Below, one piece after another: positions 1 to 8,750 of a stretch of 64,000 nucleotides of DNA. The stretch is from Gammaproteobacteria bacterium (GTDB taxonomy: Bacteria > Pseudomonadota > Gammaproteobacteria > Tenderiales > Tenderiaceae). The stretch spans positions 1 through 64,000 of the forward strand of contig JACQEP010000011.1 in NCBI GenBank assembly GCA_016200485.1, written 5' to 3'. The notes under the pieces are model-generated. The model searched no databases, was not told the origin of the DNA, and worked only from the letters and a program-made list of their open reading frames with translations. How positions within the stretch are numbered: the first letter of the stretch is position 1; every line of letters starts with the position of its first letter. A program made the translations under genes and the position numbers.

Positions 1-102
1 CAGAACTATGCAACCTCATGGTTATGGTTTTACAATAATGAACGCCCTCACAAGGCTAATGATGGATTACCACCAAAACAAATGCTGGCAGTAGCCGCAT
101 GA
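1..102 (+). mobile_element. IS3-family transposase (OrfB), C-terminal end only
   Basis: Frame 1 is open from the first base to a TGA at 100-102. It reads as the C-terminus of an IS3-family DDE transposase: the block WLWFYNNERPHKANDG followed by LPPKQMLA is the familiar end of the integrase core, just after the catalytic Glu region. The gene starts outside the window, so intactness cannot be judged. The right end of the element should lie shortly downstream, probably in the segment rich in GGGG/CCCC around 120-150, but I could not define the terminal inverted repeat without the other end. Confidence 0.8.
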
Positions 103-349
103 CCTCTACTTTTGGCAGCAGCTAAAAATGGGGAGATTACCCCACCCCCGAACACAGTGCAAAGCGCCAGCGCGTGCTACCCCATAGCACGCCAGCAGGC
201 TCTTTGACTTCCATAGCGTATATCGACAGTTAAAGGATAGGACTTTAGTTGACTGCGTATAAGGCTAGCGAGGGGTGCGCGGTAGTGGCTTATAAAATTT
301 AGAAAATAGCCATGTAGCAAACAGCGAGTATTGGTATATATCACACACT
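103..349. other. Intergenic: presumed IS right end and a hairpin
   Basis: No gene is seen between the transposase tail and the deformylase gene. A perfect 8-bp hairpin (GCGTGCTA, loop CCCCA, TAGCACGC) lies at 172-192. It is not followed by a T-run, so it is a weak terminator candidate and could belong to the IS end. Confidence 0.4.
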
Positions 350-850
350 TTAATGATAGTTTTTACGCCGAAACAAATCATTCCGTCGGCTCACAAGCCG
401 ATCAAGGAACAACAAGCCATCCAGATGATCGATTTCATGCTGAATGGCGCGGGCTTCGTAGCCGCTGGTTTGGAGGGTGTGTTGGGTACTGTGTTCGTCA
501 CAATATTCAACGCTGATGCGTTCGGCGCGCATGACGTTTCCGGTGTAATCGGGCACAGACATGCAGCCTTCGCGGCCTTTGGTGTAGCCTTCGTAAGCGG
601 TAATTTCAGGATTGATCAGCACCAGTCTGCCGTGATGTTCGATTTTGGATTTGCGGGAGACATCGACAATGACGATGCGTTGCAGGCGGCCGACTTGCGG
701 TGCGGCGATGCCGACGCCGCCGGGGCTGCTGCGCATGATTTGTTCGATGTCGATAATGAACTGGCGTAATTCATCATCGAAGTGTACGACCGGCACTGAG
801 ATTTGTTTCAGACGCGGGTCGGGATAGGTGAGGATTTCAAACACAGACAC
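350..850 (-). CDS. def: Peptide deformylase
   Basis: A 166-residue metallohydrolase that removes the formyl group from the N-terminal Met of new proteins at the ribosome. All three family motifs are present: GVGIAAPQVG near residue 46, EGCMSVP near 94 (Met in place of the usual Leu; Cys is the metal ligand) and QHEIDHLDG near 137, with the HExxH His and Glu. Length is typical. It is the last gene of a minus-strand group, with a gap of only a few bases after the ACT-domain gene. Genomes often carry more than one deformylase. This copy is not next to fmt, so it may be a second copy. Confidence 0.93.
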   Translation of the reverse strand: MSVFEILTYPDPRLKQISVPVVHFDDELRQFIIDIEQIMRSSPGGVGIAAPQVGRLQRIVIVDVSRKSKIEHHGRLVLINPEITAYEGYTKGREGCMSVPDYTGNVMRAERISVEYCDEHSTQHTLQTSGYEARAIQHEIDHLDGLLFLDRLVSRRNDLFRRKNYH

Positions 851-853
851 GAA

Positions 854-1375
854 TCACCCAATCATGACATCAATGGGCGTGAGTTTGGCCTGAATTCCTT
901 CCTGGGTAACGATGGCGAGTGCGGATTCGAGTGCGGCAATGCCTTCGCACGCGACGCCGTCGATGTGCATGATGTAGATCGGTTTGTCTTCGGTGCCGCC
1001 GACATCGGAATCAAGATTGACGATATTCAATCCTGCTTCGTCGAGAGCGTTGGTGACTTTGGCGACGATGCCTGGGCGGTCGGCGCCATAAACGGCAATA
1101 TGCACATCCGGCTGCAGATGACGATGCAGGTGGCCGTCGATTTTGTCGATGTGAAAATGCAGGCCCAGCGATTCTGCAACGGGGGCTAACTGTTGCTGCA
1201 AGGCTTTGGCGCCGCCGTTGTGCTTCACCATCATCATGATGGTGAAGCAGTCGCCGAGGCGCAGCATTGAGGTTTCGCCGAGATCGCAACCGCCATCGAA
1301 TAATGCGGCGGTAACGTGGGCGACGATGCCGGGTCGGTCTTTGCCGACGAGTGTGAGCATGTACCATTTGGCCAT
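854..1375 (-). CDS. gcvR: GcvR-like protein with two ACT domains
   Basis: A 173-residue protein made of two ACT domains. The first begins at the N-terminus with LVGKDRPGIVAHVTAAL and the second near residue 95 with VYGADRPGIVAKVTNAL. Both carry the DRPGI ligand-binding turn. This architecture matches the glycine cleavage repressor GcvR and its unassigned relatives. Family members bind amino acids and act by protein-protein contact rather than by direct DNA binding. No gcv genes are nearby and the partner is unknown, so the specific GcvR role is inferred. The gene lies directly upstream of def on the same strand and is probably co-transcribed. Confidence 0.75.
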   Translation of the reverse strand: MAKWYMLTLVGKDRPGIVAHVTAALFDGGCDLGETSMLRLGDCFTIMMMVKHNGGAKALQQQLAPVAESLGLHFHIDKIDGHLHRHLQPDVHIAVYGADRPGIVAKVTNALDEAGLNIVNLDSDVGGTEDKPIYIMHIDGVACEGIAALESALAIVTQEGIQAKLTPIDVMIG

Positions 1376-1390
1376 GGGTGACCTCCTGCG

Positions 1391-2185
1391 TTATCCGTTG
1401 TGTAACGTGGAATGAGCGAAGTATATCACCGCGACTCCAGCGGAGATGAGCGCCATTTGCTGCATGGTAGCGCTGAAATGCAGGCGTTTGTGTAGACCGG
1501 GAATCAGGTCGGCAACGGCAACGTAAATAAAACAGGCGGCGGCAATGGCCAGCACATACGGCAGAATGTGTGCAAAACTCTGCAACGCAAAATAAGTGGC
1601 TAATGCACCAATGACAGTAGTTAGGCTGGTGAGTACGTTCCAGATCAATGCGCGTTTGCGACTGAAGCCACCCTTCAGTAACACAATAAAATCGCCGAGC
1701 TCTTGCGGTATTTCATGCGCGGCAACGGCAAGCGCGGTGACGATCCCCAAATGTGCATCGGTAAGAAATGCGGCGCCGATCAGCACGCCATCGACCAGAT
1801 TGTGCAGACTGTCACCGATCAATACGAAGATGGCGGCGGAATGTTCATGGTGTTCATGTGTTACGACGGGTTCGGTGCCGTGGGCCTCGCAGGTGGAGGT
1901 GTGACAGTGACGCCACAAGACGAGTTTTTCCAGGAGGAAAAATCCGAGGATACCGATCAATACCGTAAAGGTAATGTCATGCGCATCCACGGCCGGATTT
2001 TCCAAAGCATGTGGCAACAAGGCGAGAAAGGCCGCGCCCAGCATCGCGCCGATGGCGAAACTGATCATATGCGGAATGATGTGATCGCGTTGTCGGTCAT
2101 TGAGCAATAACACGACCGAGGCGAGGAGCACGCTCAGCACGCCGCCGACCAGGCTGAAAATAATGATTAATGTGAGCAGGGACAT
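1391..2185 (-). CDS. ZIP-family divalent metal transporter
   Basis: About 264 residues with eight hydrophobic segments. The conserved ZIP helices are recognisable: one carries HSAAIFVLIGDSLHNLVDG and the next AVAAHEIPQELGDF, with the paired His/Glu metal ligands of the transport site. A His-rich loop (HCHTSTCEAHG and THEHHEHS) between helices III and IV is usual for ZIP proteins. The family moves Zn, Fe or Mn into the cytoplasm. I chose the ATG at 2185, which starts directly with a membrane helix; the longer frame would begin with TTG at 2209. It is followed closely by the ACT-domain gene. Confidence 0.88.
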   Translation of the reverse strand: MSLLTLIIIFSLVGGVLSVLLASVVLLLNDRQRDHIIPHMISFAIGAMLGAAFLALLPHALENPAVDAHDITFTVLIGILGFFLLEKLVLWRHCHTSTCEAHGTEPVVTHEHHEHSAAIFVLIGDSLHNLVDGVLIGAAFLTDAHLGIVTALAVAAHEIPQELGDFIVLLKGGFSRKRALIWNVLTSLTTVIGALATYFALQSFAHILPYVLAIAAACFIYVAVADLIPGLHKRLHFSATMQQMALISAGVAVIYFAHSTLHNG

Positions 2186-2339
2186 TGCGGCAACATCTTC
2201 CAAGAACAAAGGCGCACTATATTAGCGTAGGGGAAAGAAAAAGGGTAAGGAATGAGCGGGTGCCTATTCCAGGCCCTGCTCCAGCAGCTTGTTGAAAAAC
2301 GCGATCAGGGGATGCAGCAGAAGCGGGTGAAAATCAATC

Positions 2340-2367
2340 GTAGGGGCGATTCATGAATCGCCCCTAC
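2340..2367. repeat. Dispersed 28-bp palindrome, copy 1
   Basis: A perfect palindrome, GTAGGGGCGATT / CATG / AATCGCCCCTAC. Related copies lie at 10199-10226, 28244-28271 and 34354-34381. It sits in the 2210-2421 gap, which otherwise holds no gene. It could form a strong hairpin in RNA from either strand. Confidence 0.9.
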
Positions 2368-2421
2368 ATGAATCCCGATATTTGGCCGACATCAGCCACG
2401 AAGCGCCCCTCGGTGCGTTTT

Positions 2422-3171
2422 TCAGCCAGCGGCGAGCCAGATCAGGCTCGCCATGCGACCCGTGACACCCTCACGACGATAAGAATAGAAGCGCTCGGCA
2501 TCAGTAAAGGTACACCAATGCCCACCATAAATTTGGTTTACCCCCAATCGCTGCAAACGCAGACGGGCCAGCTGGTAAATATCGGCCAGCCAGCGCCCGG
2601 CAGGTGACGGTACGAAGGCCGCGGCGGCAGCGGGATCATGGGCGATAAAGGCCTGTCGTACCTCGTCGCCGACCTCAAATGCGTCCGGGCCGATAGCAGG
2701 GCCAAGCCAGGCCAGCAGATCATTCGCGGGGCTGCCCATGCGGAGTACAGTTTGTTCGATCACCCCATTCACCAGCCCGCGCCAACCGGCATGGGCGGCG
2801 CCGACATGGGTACCTTGCACATCGCATAACAACACTGGCAGACAGTCCGCCGTCAGCACGGCACAGACCAGACCCGGGCGATCGGCAACACTGGCATCGG
2901 CCATCGGTTTACCGTGCGCGGTAGCCACATCGATTACATCGATGCCATGTACCTGTTCCAGCCACAGCGGCTCGGCAGGCAAGCCCCGCGCTTGACGCAA
3001 GCGGCGGCGGTTTTCGGCCACGGCTTGTGGCTCATCGCTGACGTGATCGCCAAGATTGAGGCTATTCCACGGCGCCACGCTCACACCGCCCTGGCGGGTG
3101 GTGGTGCCGGCCCGCACCCGCGCTGGAGCGGGCCAATCGGGAACGATCCAGCCGTTAACCACCGTGCTCAC
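2422..3171 (-). CDS. pgeF: PgeF/YfiH: purine nucleoside phosphorylase / laccase-domain protein
   Basis: A 249-residue YfiH-family enzyme. Members phosphorolyse purine nucleosides, and E. coli YfiH has also been linked to peptidoglycan precursor editing. The metal-site motifs are present: WLEQVHG near residue 71, the Cys in LTADCLPVLL near 110, and AAHAGWRGLVNG near 127. Length is typical. The start overlaps the end of rluD by 17 bp, so translation is probably coupled; the rluD-yfiH pairing is conserved in gammaproteobacteria. Confidence 0.92.
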   Translation of the reverse strand: MSTVVNGWIVPDWPAPARVRAGTTTRQGGVSVAPWNSLNLGDHVSDEPQAVAENRRRLRQARGLPAEPLWLEQVHGIDVIDVATAHGKPMADASVADRPGLVCAVLTADCLPVLLCDVQGTHVGAAHAGWRGLVNGVIEQTVLRMGSPANDLLAWLGPAIGPDAFEVGDEVRQAFIAHDPAAAAAFVPSPAGRWLADIYQLARLRLQRLGVNQIYGGHWCTFTDAERFYSYRREGVTGRMASLIWLAAG

Positions 3172-4117
3172 GGAGATCCTCTCTCAGGACGTCCAGCAAT
3201 TCGGTCATGTCTGCTGGCGCGGGGGTTTCCCATTCCAGCCACTCGCCGGTCATCGGTTGCTCCAAACCGAGGCACGCCGCATGCAGCGCCTGGCGGTTGA
3301 ACTGGCGCAATGCAGTTTGTATCCGCTCGCCGCTATCGGGCGGCAGTTTCAGGCGCCCGCCATAAACCGGATCACCGACCAACGGGTAATGGATATACGC
3401 CATGTGGACGCGGATCTGGTGGGTGCGGCCAGTTTCTAAGTTCACTTGGATAAAGGTATGGGCGCGAAAGCGCTCGGTCACGCGGTAGTGGGTGATCGCC
3501 TCTTTGCCCGTCTCCACCACCGCCATCCGTTTGCGGTCGACGGGGTGGCGACCAATCGGCGCCTCAACGGTGCCGCCGCCGGTCATCACGCCGCAGACCA
3601 CGGCTTGATACTGGCGTTTGATCTCGCGCAGCTGCATCATCTCCACCAATCGCTTCTGCGACTTGATGTGGCGCGCGACAACCAGCAGGCCGCTAGTGTC
3701 CTTGTCCAAACGATGGATAATCCCCGCCCGTGGCACCGCGGCCACCTCGGGGGCATAATGCAACAGGGCATTGACCAGGGTGCCGTCCGGATTACCGGCC
3801 GCCGGGTGTACCACCATCCCCGCCGGCTTGTTGACCACCAGGATGTCCTCATCCTCATACACCACCGTTAACGGGATGTCCTGCGGCTGCCAATCCACCT
3901 CAATCTCGGTAACAGCGGTGAGCTCGACCTGCTCGCCACCGATCACTTTATCCTTGGGTCGCCAGACCTCGCCATCGACCAGCACCTGCCCCTCCTTGAT
4001 CCAGTGTTGGAGCCGGGCCCTGGAATAGTCCGGAAATAGCTGGGCCAGGGCCTGGTCCAAACGCTGGCCGGTTAAGGTTTCCGGGACTTCAACCGTTAAA
4101 TAATCGTGCGCTAACAT
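3155..4117 (-). CDS. rluD: 23S rRNA pseudouridine synthase RluD
   Basis: A 320-residue protein with an N-terminal S4 RNA-binding domain (RLDQALAQLFPDYSRARL) and an RluA-type catalytic domain. The catalytic-Asp motif is GIIHRLDKDTSGLLVVA near residue 133. The downstream block ETGRTHQIRVHMAYI is also conserved. RluD modifies helix 69 of 23S rRNA (E. coli U1911, U1915, U1917). It is divergent from the BamD-type cluster and overlaps pgeF downstream. The rluD/bamD neighbourhood supports RluD over RluA or RluC. Confidence 0.93.
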   Translation of the reverse strand: MLAHDYLTVEVPETLTGQRLDQALAQLFPDYSRARLQHWIKEGQVLVDGEVWRPKDKVIGGEQVELTAVTEIEVDWQPQDIPLTVVYEDEDILVVNKPAGMVVHPAAGNPDGTLVNALLHYAPEVAAVPRAGIIHRLDKDTSGLLVVARHIKSQKRLVEMMQLREIKRQYQAVVCGVMTGGGTVEAPIGRHPVDRKRMAVVETGKEAITHYRVTERFRAHTFIQVNLETGRTHQIRVHMAYIHYPLVGDPVYGGRLKLPPDSGERIQTALRQFNRQALHAACLGLEQPMTGEWLEWETPAPADMTELLDVLREDLREHGG

Positions 4118-4241
4118 TTATAAGACTTTGTCGTAGGCATATGGTTTAAAGGAGCATTGCGCTGGTCACTGACCATCGAGGCAGCTATCCTAACAAATCC
4201 CCGCTAAACTACCTAAAGCTGACATGGATAAAAGGGACAAC

Positions 4242-5693
4242 ATGGCAAAACGGACTCTCTGCAACCACATTAAAAAGTTAGCGCTATGTGGATTACTGCT
4301 GCTGGACGCCCCATTTCAGACTTGGGCGGCGACCGCCGAGGATTATTATCAAAACGGCAAGAGTTCGATGACCAGCGGCGACCTTCAGGGCGCGCTCACT
4401 TATTTCGACCAGTTACGTAAACTCTATCCGCACGACCCCTACGCCAATCAAGCGCTCATCGAAATGGGCTACGCCTATTACAAACTGGCAGACAGCGATG
4501 CGGCAATTAATATGCTGGATAGTTTCATTGCCGAACAACCCGATCACCCGCATCTGCCTTACGCTTATTATCTCGCCGGACTCACCCGTTACGATGAAGC
4601 CACACAAATGTTTGCTACTGCAAACACCGATCAAGGCAACGCCCGTATCGCCGCCATCACTGACCAGGCGCTTGGTTATTTTGGTTTATTGATTGATCGT
4701 TATCCCGGCAGTCAGTACGTGGCCGATGCGCGCCAAAAAAGTACGCATCTGTTGGAACTGTTGATGCTACGTCGCAACAATACTCAGGTGGCTGAGACTA
4801 CTCCCAAGAACGAAGCCATTTCCAGCGATGGAATCAAAGATGCAAACTGGCTGCTCGGACAACCGCCCTCCTATTTCACCTTGCAGTTGACGGCCGACCC
4901 CAAGCCTGAAGAGCTGCAGCAACTCATTAAAACAAATGAGCTTAAAGACAAGGCGATTATCTACGAGTTGCGGAACGAGAATGGCTCTGTCTATGTTTTG
5001 CTCTATGGCGTATACCTGAATAAACGCGCAGCGATGGAAGCCGGCTCATTGTTGCCTGATCCCATCTTGCGGCGCCAACCCTGGGTACGCGAAGTCAGTT
5101 CAGCACAAATCGACATTCGGCAAAGTCGTCTGGCCATGGTTCAGAACTCTTCCAAACCAAAAGCCACCGACATTTCCGAACCTGTTCCAACCCCCAAACC
5201 AACAGAAACTGTTCAGCCTGTCGACAAATCGCAACCTGCTGCCGTTGAAATCACCGCCGCAGCTGCTGCTGTAATACCGAGCATTACACCCGTAATTCAA
5301 ACAGCGCCGGTACCTGCTCCTGCACCCGCAGCGCCGGCAGCAACCGCAAACAAACCCGAAACAAGCGCACCGGCAAAAACCAATACCACGTCGGGGCCGC
5401 GACGTGAAGAATGGTTGCTAAGCCAGAACCCACGATACTACACCCTTCAGGTAACCGCTGTGTCGCAGGAAAAATCTGCCCAGCAATTTATTCGTCAACA
5501 CCAACTTGGAGACGAGGCCGCCTACTTCCGCAACATACGCGACAACAAAGAGTTTTTCTCCGTCACCTACGGCAGCTATCCTACCAAGCAAGCCGCCGCG
5601 GAGGCGGCCAAAACCGTCGCCGAATCCGCCGGCGCTCAACCTTGGGTGCGCAAATTCAGCGACGTGCATAGCGCCATCCGCAGCACAAAGTAA
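4242..5693 (+). CDS. BamD-like periplasmic protein with two C-terminal SPOR-type domains
   Basis: About 483 residues. A signal sequence (LALCGLLLLDAPFQTWA) is followed by a YfiO/BamD-type TPR block: EDYYQNGKSSMTSGDLQGAL, then YAYYKLADSDAAI and the SQYVADAR signature. Two repeats about 90 residues long follow, near 202-290 and 388-478, each with W-L-L..Y-[FY]-T-L-Q and a later V-[LT]-Y-G-x-Y. This fits the SPOR fold that binds denuded septal glycan. A Pro/Ala/Thr-rich linker separates them. No canonical lipobox is seen, unlike the next gene. I prefer the ATG at 4242, preceded by AAAGGGA, over the ATG at 4224. It is the first of three tandem BamD-type genes. Function is not known. Confidence 0.75.
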   Translation: MAKRTLCNHIKKLALCGLLLLDAPFQTWAATAEDYYQNGKSSMTSGDLQGALTYFDQLRKLYPHDPYANQALIEMGYAYYKLADSDAAINMLDSFIAEQPDHPHLPYAYYLAGLTRYDEATQMFATANTDQGNARIAAITDQALGYFGLLIDRYPGSQYVADARQKSTHLLELLMLRRNNTQVAETTPKNEAISSDGIKDANWLLGQPPSYFTLQLTADPKPEELQQLIKTNELKDKAIIYELRNENGSVYVLLYGVYLNKRAAMEAGSLLPDPILRRQPWVREVSSAQIDIRQSRLAMVQNSSKPKATDISEPVPTPKPTETVQPVDKSQPAAVEITAAAAAVIPSITPVIQTAPVPAPAPAAPAATANKPETSAPAKTNTTSGPRREEWLLSQNPRYYTLQVTAVSQEKSAQQFIRQHQLGDEAAYFRNIRDNKEFFSVTYGSYPTKQAAAEAAKTVAESAGAQPWVRKFSDVHSAIRSTK

Positions 5694-5779
5694 CCGGGTT
5701 AATTCCAGAGACAAAACTGCTCCGCCTATGTTAGGCTGAACCCAGTCTTTGGTACTGGGAACTTCCGGCTTTGTGTGAG

Positions 5780-6991
5780 ATGGCGATTCAGCGGCTAGTC
5801 ATTGCGATATTCACTGCGGCCCTCATCTTCAGCGGCTGTAGTTCGATGAACCCCCGCGATCAGCGTCAATCCTGGTCCGCCGATCGGTATCGGGAAGAAG
5901 CCCACGCCGCAATGCAACTTAACAATTACGGTACCGCCGCAGATTATCTGCAGGAACTCACCGTACGTTATCCGCTGGACTCGCATACCCGCGAATCCTA
6001 TTTACAAATTGCCTACGCCCATTACAAAAATCTTCGCTACGACGCCACGATTGCCGCCGCCGATAAATATTTAACGCTTTATCCCGATGACAAAGATGAC
6101 GCCTATGCCTATTATTTGCGCGGCCTCGCCGATTTTGAACGTGGCATTAATGCGCTTAATGATCCGGTCAAATTGGATGACCCAAACATCGCCAATCAAG
6201 CCCGCGCCGCTTATGATAGTTTTCTTGCCTTGATCCAACATTATCCAGACAGCAATTACGCGCGCGATGCCCACGCGCGGCTGAATTTATTGCGCGACCG
6301 TCTGGCCAATCATGAATTGCAGTTGGCGCAACAAGCCCTGGAAAAAGGCAACAAGGATTCTGCCCGCACCCGCGCCCGCTACGTCGCCGAGCATTACGCG
6401 GATACCCAGGTCGCTACCGAAGCCATGAAACTGCTGGTTCAGCTCAACCATGCACCGGCCACCCCAACGGCGACGCCAGCAACACCCGAACCGGTAACGG
6501 CAACAAAACCAGCGATCGCCGTTGCGGAGCCGATTGATGAAGAGGCAAGCCCGGCCCGTGAATCGATGACCGCCGAATTACCCACGGGCGCTGAACCCGT
6601 CGTTGCCCAGCCGCAGCCTGCACCCTTCGCGTCCACAGGCGAACCTTCCCCCAGCGCTGAAGATCCCAAACAGACAGAACTCTATCTTAAAGGCCTGCGT
6701 GACGAAGCGTGGTTACTCCGGCAACGTGGTGACTTCTACACCCTGCAAATCGCTGGCACCTCACAAGCACGCTGGGTACGCAACTTTGTCAATCAGCATG
6801 ACATCGGCCAGGACGTCGCCTACTACCGCAAACACCAGGCCAAGGGCGAATGGTACTCGGTACTCTATGGTCTTTATGCCAACCTCGCCGATGCCCGTGC
6901 CGCCCGCCGCGATATCCTCAACCAACTCGGCACCCAGGATGCGTGGATACGGCCGTTACGCGATGTACAAAAAGACATTAAATCCAGATAA
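5780..6991 (+). CDS. BamD-like lipoprotein with a C-terminal SPOR-type domain
   Basis: About 403 residues. The signal peptide ends in the lipobox IFSGC, so it is probably an outer-membrane lipoprotein. The BamD-type TPR region aligns by eye with the bamD product downstream (WSADRYREEAHAAM against WTAQRYYEEAQKAM; AYYLRGLADFERGI against AYYLKGLANFDRGL). A Pro/Ala/Thr linker leads to a SPOR-type segment near 315-400 (DFYTLQIAG, later WYSVLYGLYANLADA). The longer frame would use TTG at 5771; ATG at 5780 gives a compact signal peptide. It probably arose by duplication of bamD with added SPOR segments. Confidence 0.78.
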   Translation: MAIQRLVIAIFTAALIFSGCSSMNPRDQRQSWSADRYREEAHAAMQLNNYGTAADYLQELTVRYPLDSHTRESYLQIAYAHYKNLRYDATIAAADKYLTLYPDDKDDAYAYYLRGLADFERGINALNDPVKLDDPNIANQARAAYDSFLALIQHYPDSNYARDAHARLNLLRDRLANHELQLAQQALEKGNKDSARTRARYVAEHYADTQVATEAMKLLVQLNHAPATPTATPATPEPVTATKPAIAVAEPIDEEASPARESMTAELPTGAEPVVAQPQPAPFASTGEPSPSAEDPKQTELYLKGLRDEAWLLRQRGDFYTLQIAGTSQARWVRNFVNQHDIGQDVAYYRKHQAKGEWYSVLYGLYANLADARAARRDILNQLGTQDAWIRPLRDVQKDIKSR

Positions 6992-7203
6992 CCGCGCTGA
7001 GCAGTGGCCGTCGAATCCCAAGCCGCCCACCGGCGGTCGCATCCCCGGCTTACGCCGTGGGCCCTGCTCTTCGCCTCGGGTGGCTGACCCTCAGTGGGGC
7101 GGCAAGCATGAAGTTGAGATAAATTGTGTGCAAAGACAGCCCCTTCGGCTTGTGATAGTCTAGGCAGCCACTAACCCCACAGAAGCCAGCCCAGAATTGC
7201 GTC

Positions 7204-7968
7204 ATGTCGTTGCGGAAAATCATTAGCTTATTCACCCTGACCACCCTCCTCCTTGCCGGTTGCGCCACCACCAAGGACGATCCCAGCACCTGGACCGCCC
7301 AGCGCTACTACGAAGAGGCGCAAAAAGCCATGAAATCGAGCGATTACCAAACCGCCGTCAAGCACTTTGAAGACCTGGAGGTGCGCCATCCCTTTGGCCC
7401 GTATACCGAACAGGCGCAGCTCGAAATCGGCTATGCCTATTACAAGTTCGATGAACCTGAATCTGCCATTGCCGCCGCCGACCGCTTCATCAAACTCTAT
7501 CCGCGCCACAAGAACGTCGAGTACGCCTATTACCTCAAGGGCCTGGCCAATTTTGACCGGGGCTTGAGCAGCTTCGATCTTTTCCTGGGCCTCGATCCGA
7601 CCACCCGCGACCCGAAACCCGCCCGTGAAGCCTTCCGCAATTTTGCCGACTTGATCCAACAATTCCCCAATAGCCGTTACGCCGACGATGCGCGCCAACG
7701 CATGATTCACCTGCGTAATCACCTAGCGCAGTATGAACTACACGTCGCTGACTATTACCTGCGCCGTCAGGCCTATCTCGCCGCTGCCAATCGCGGCAAA
7801 TACCTCCTGGAAACCTATCCCCAAACACCCGCCATCCCGCAAGCCCTGAGCATCATGGTGCAGGCCTATCGCCAGCTCCAGCTCAATGATCTGGCCAATG
7901 ACGCACTGGATGTGTTAAAGCTAAACTATCCGGATAGCCCAGCGTTGAAGGCGCTCAATAACGTTTGA
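7204..7968 (+). CDS. bamD: Outer-membrane assembly lipoprotein BamD
   Basis: A 254-residue lipoprotein with lipobox LLAGC and five TPR-like repeats. The BamD signatures are present: HPFGPYTEQAQLEIGYAYYK, a long YAYYLKGLANFDRGL segment and the NSRYADDARQRM motif. BamD is the essential lipoprotein partner of BamA in beta-barrel insertion. Length is close to E. coli BamD (245). It lies third in a row of BamD-type genes and is the only one without a SPOR extension, so it is the likely working subunit. Confidence 0.93.
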   Translation: MSLRKIISLFTLTTLLLAGCATTKDDPSTWTAQRYYEEAQKAMKSSDYQTAVKHFEDLEVRHPFGPYTEQAQLEIGYAYYKFDEPESAIAAADRFIKLYPRHKNVEYAYYLKGLANFDRGLSSFDLFLGLDPTTRDPKPAREAFRNFADLIQQFPNSRYADDARQRMIHLRNHLAQYELHVADYYLRRQAYLAAANRGKYLLETYPQTPAIPQALSIMVQAYRQLQLNDLANDALDVLKLNYPDSPALKALNNV

Positions 7969-7982
7969 ACCTAAGTTCCTAG

Positions 7983-8103
7983 CCACAGAGACACAGAGAA
8001 AAAGAGAAAACGGAATCAATAGGTTGGCGATCCGATGGCGCTCATCCCAGAGTTGAGCCCCAAAAATAAAACAACCACCTGACTTTTCTCTGTGTCTCTG
8101 TGG
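7983..8103. repeat. CACAGAG-type inverted repeat, copy 1
   Basis: Two perfect 20-bp inverted arms (7983-8002 beginning CCACAGAGACACAGAG, and 8084-8103) flank 81 bp. A second element with closely related arms and an unrelated centre lies at 46976-47061. It sits between bamD and the nitroreductase gene. A spurious ORF reads through it on the minus strand. Confidence 0.85.
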
Positions 8104-8154
8104 TGAAATTGAGATTTTTAGAAGGAAGACACTCAGCAAAGCAAGGAGACAATC

Positions 8155-8679
8155 ATGTGGGATTTTTTCGAAACCGTCCGTCACCGTCACTCAGTCCGCC
8201 GCTATCGCAGCGATCTCCCGGTCGAGCGCGAAAAACTCCACGCTATCCTGGAAACCGCTTGCGCCGCACCCTCTGCGGGCGATCTCCAGGCTTACCGGAT
8301 TTTAGTTGTCAGCGATGCCAGCAAACGCCAAGCGCTTTCCGCCGCCGCCGACAATCAAAGCTTCATCGCCGAAGCGCCTGTGTGCCTGGTTTTTTGTGCC
8401 GATCCACAACGTTCAGCCGAAAAGTATGGTGATCGCGGCCGTACGCTTTATGCCACCAAAGACGCCACCATTGCCGCCGCCTATGCCCAGCTCGCGATTG
8501 TCGCTGCGGGCATGGGATCGACCTGGATTGGATATTTCGACGAAAGCCGTGTCCGAAAAGCGCTCGATATATCTAATAATCTCGTGCCGGTAGCACTCCT
8601 CAGTCTTGGTTATCCCGCCGAATTACCCGAACCCACTCCGCGCCGGCGGCTGGATGATATCGTCAATTATCTCGACTAA
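8155..8679 (+). CDS. Nitroreductase-family flavoprotein
   Basis: A 174-residue protein of the FMN-dependent nitroreductase family. The N-terminal FMN-binding pattern RHSVRRYRSD is followed by APSAGDLQAYRILVV and, later, DATIAAAYAQLAIVAAGMGS with WIG, all typical of the fold. These enzymes reduce nitro groups, quinones or flavins with NAD(P)H. The substrate cannot be read from sequence. Length fits the shorter subfamily. It is encoded alone on the plus strand, about 70 bp before the nfeD-like gene. Confidence 0.88.
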   Translation: MWDFFETVRHRHSVRRYRSDLPVEREKLHAILETACAAPSAGDLQAYRILVVSDASKRQALSAAADNQSFIAEAPVCLVFCADPQRSAEKYGDRGRTLYATKDATIAAAYAQLAIVAAGMGSTWIGYFDESRVRKALDISNNLVPVALLSLGYPAELPEPTPRRRLDDIVNYLD

Positions 8680-8750
8680 CCTGTGCTGACTATCACATCC
8701 GCGCCGATTCGGCCGCTAACACGGCCATGTAATTCGAGGGAGAAACCTCA

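Noticed and set aside
353-769. 138-codon ORF on plus opposite def
   Set aside because: Opposite-strand shadow of a gene with three complete deformylase motifs.
7921-8190. 90-codon ORF on minus across the CACAGAG inverted repeat
   Set aside because: It reads through the repeat arms and the end of bamD; the peptide is a typical repeat-derived false call.
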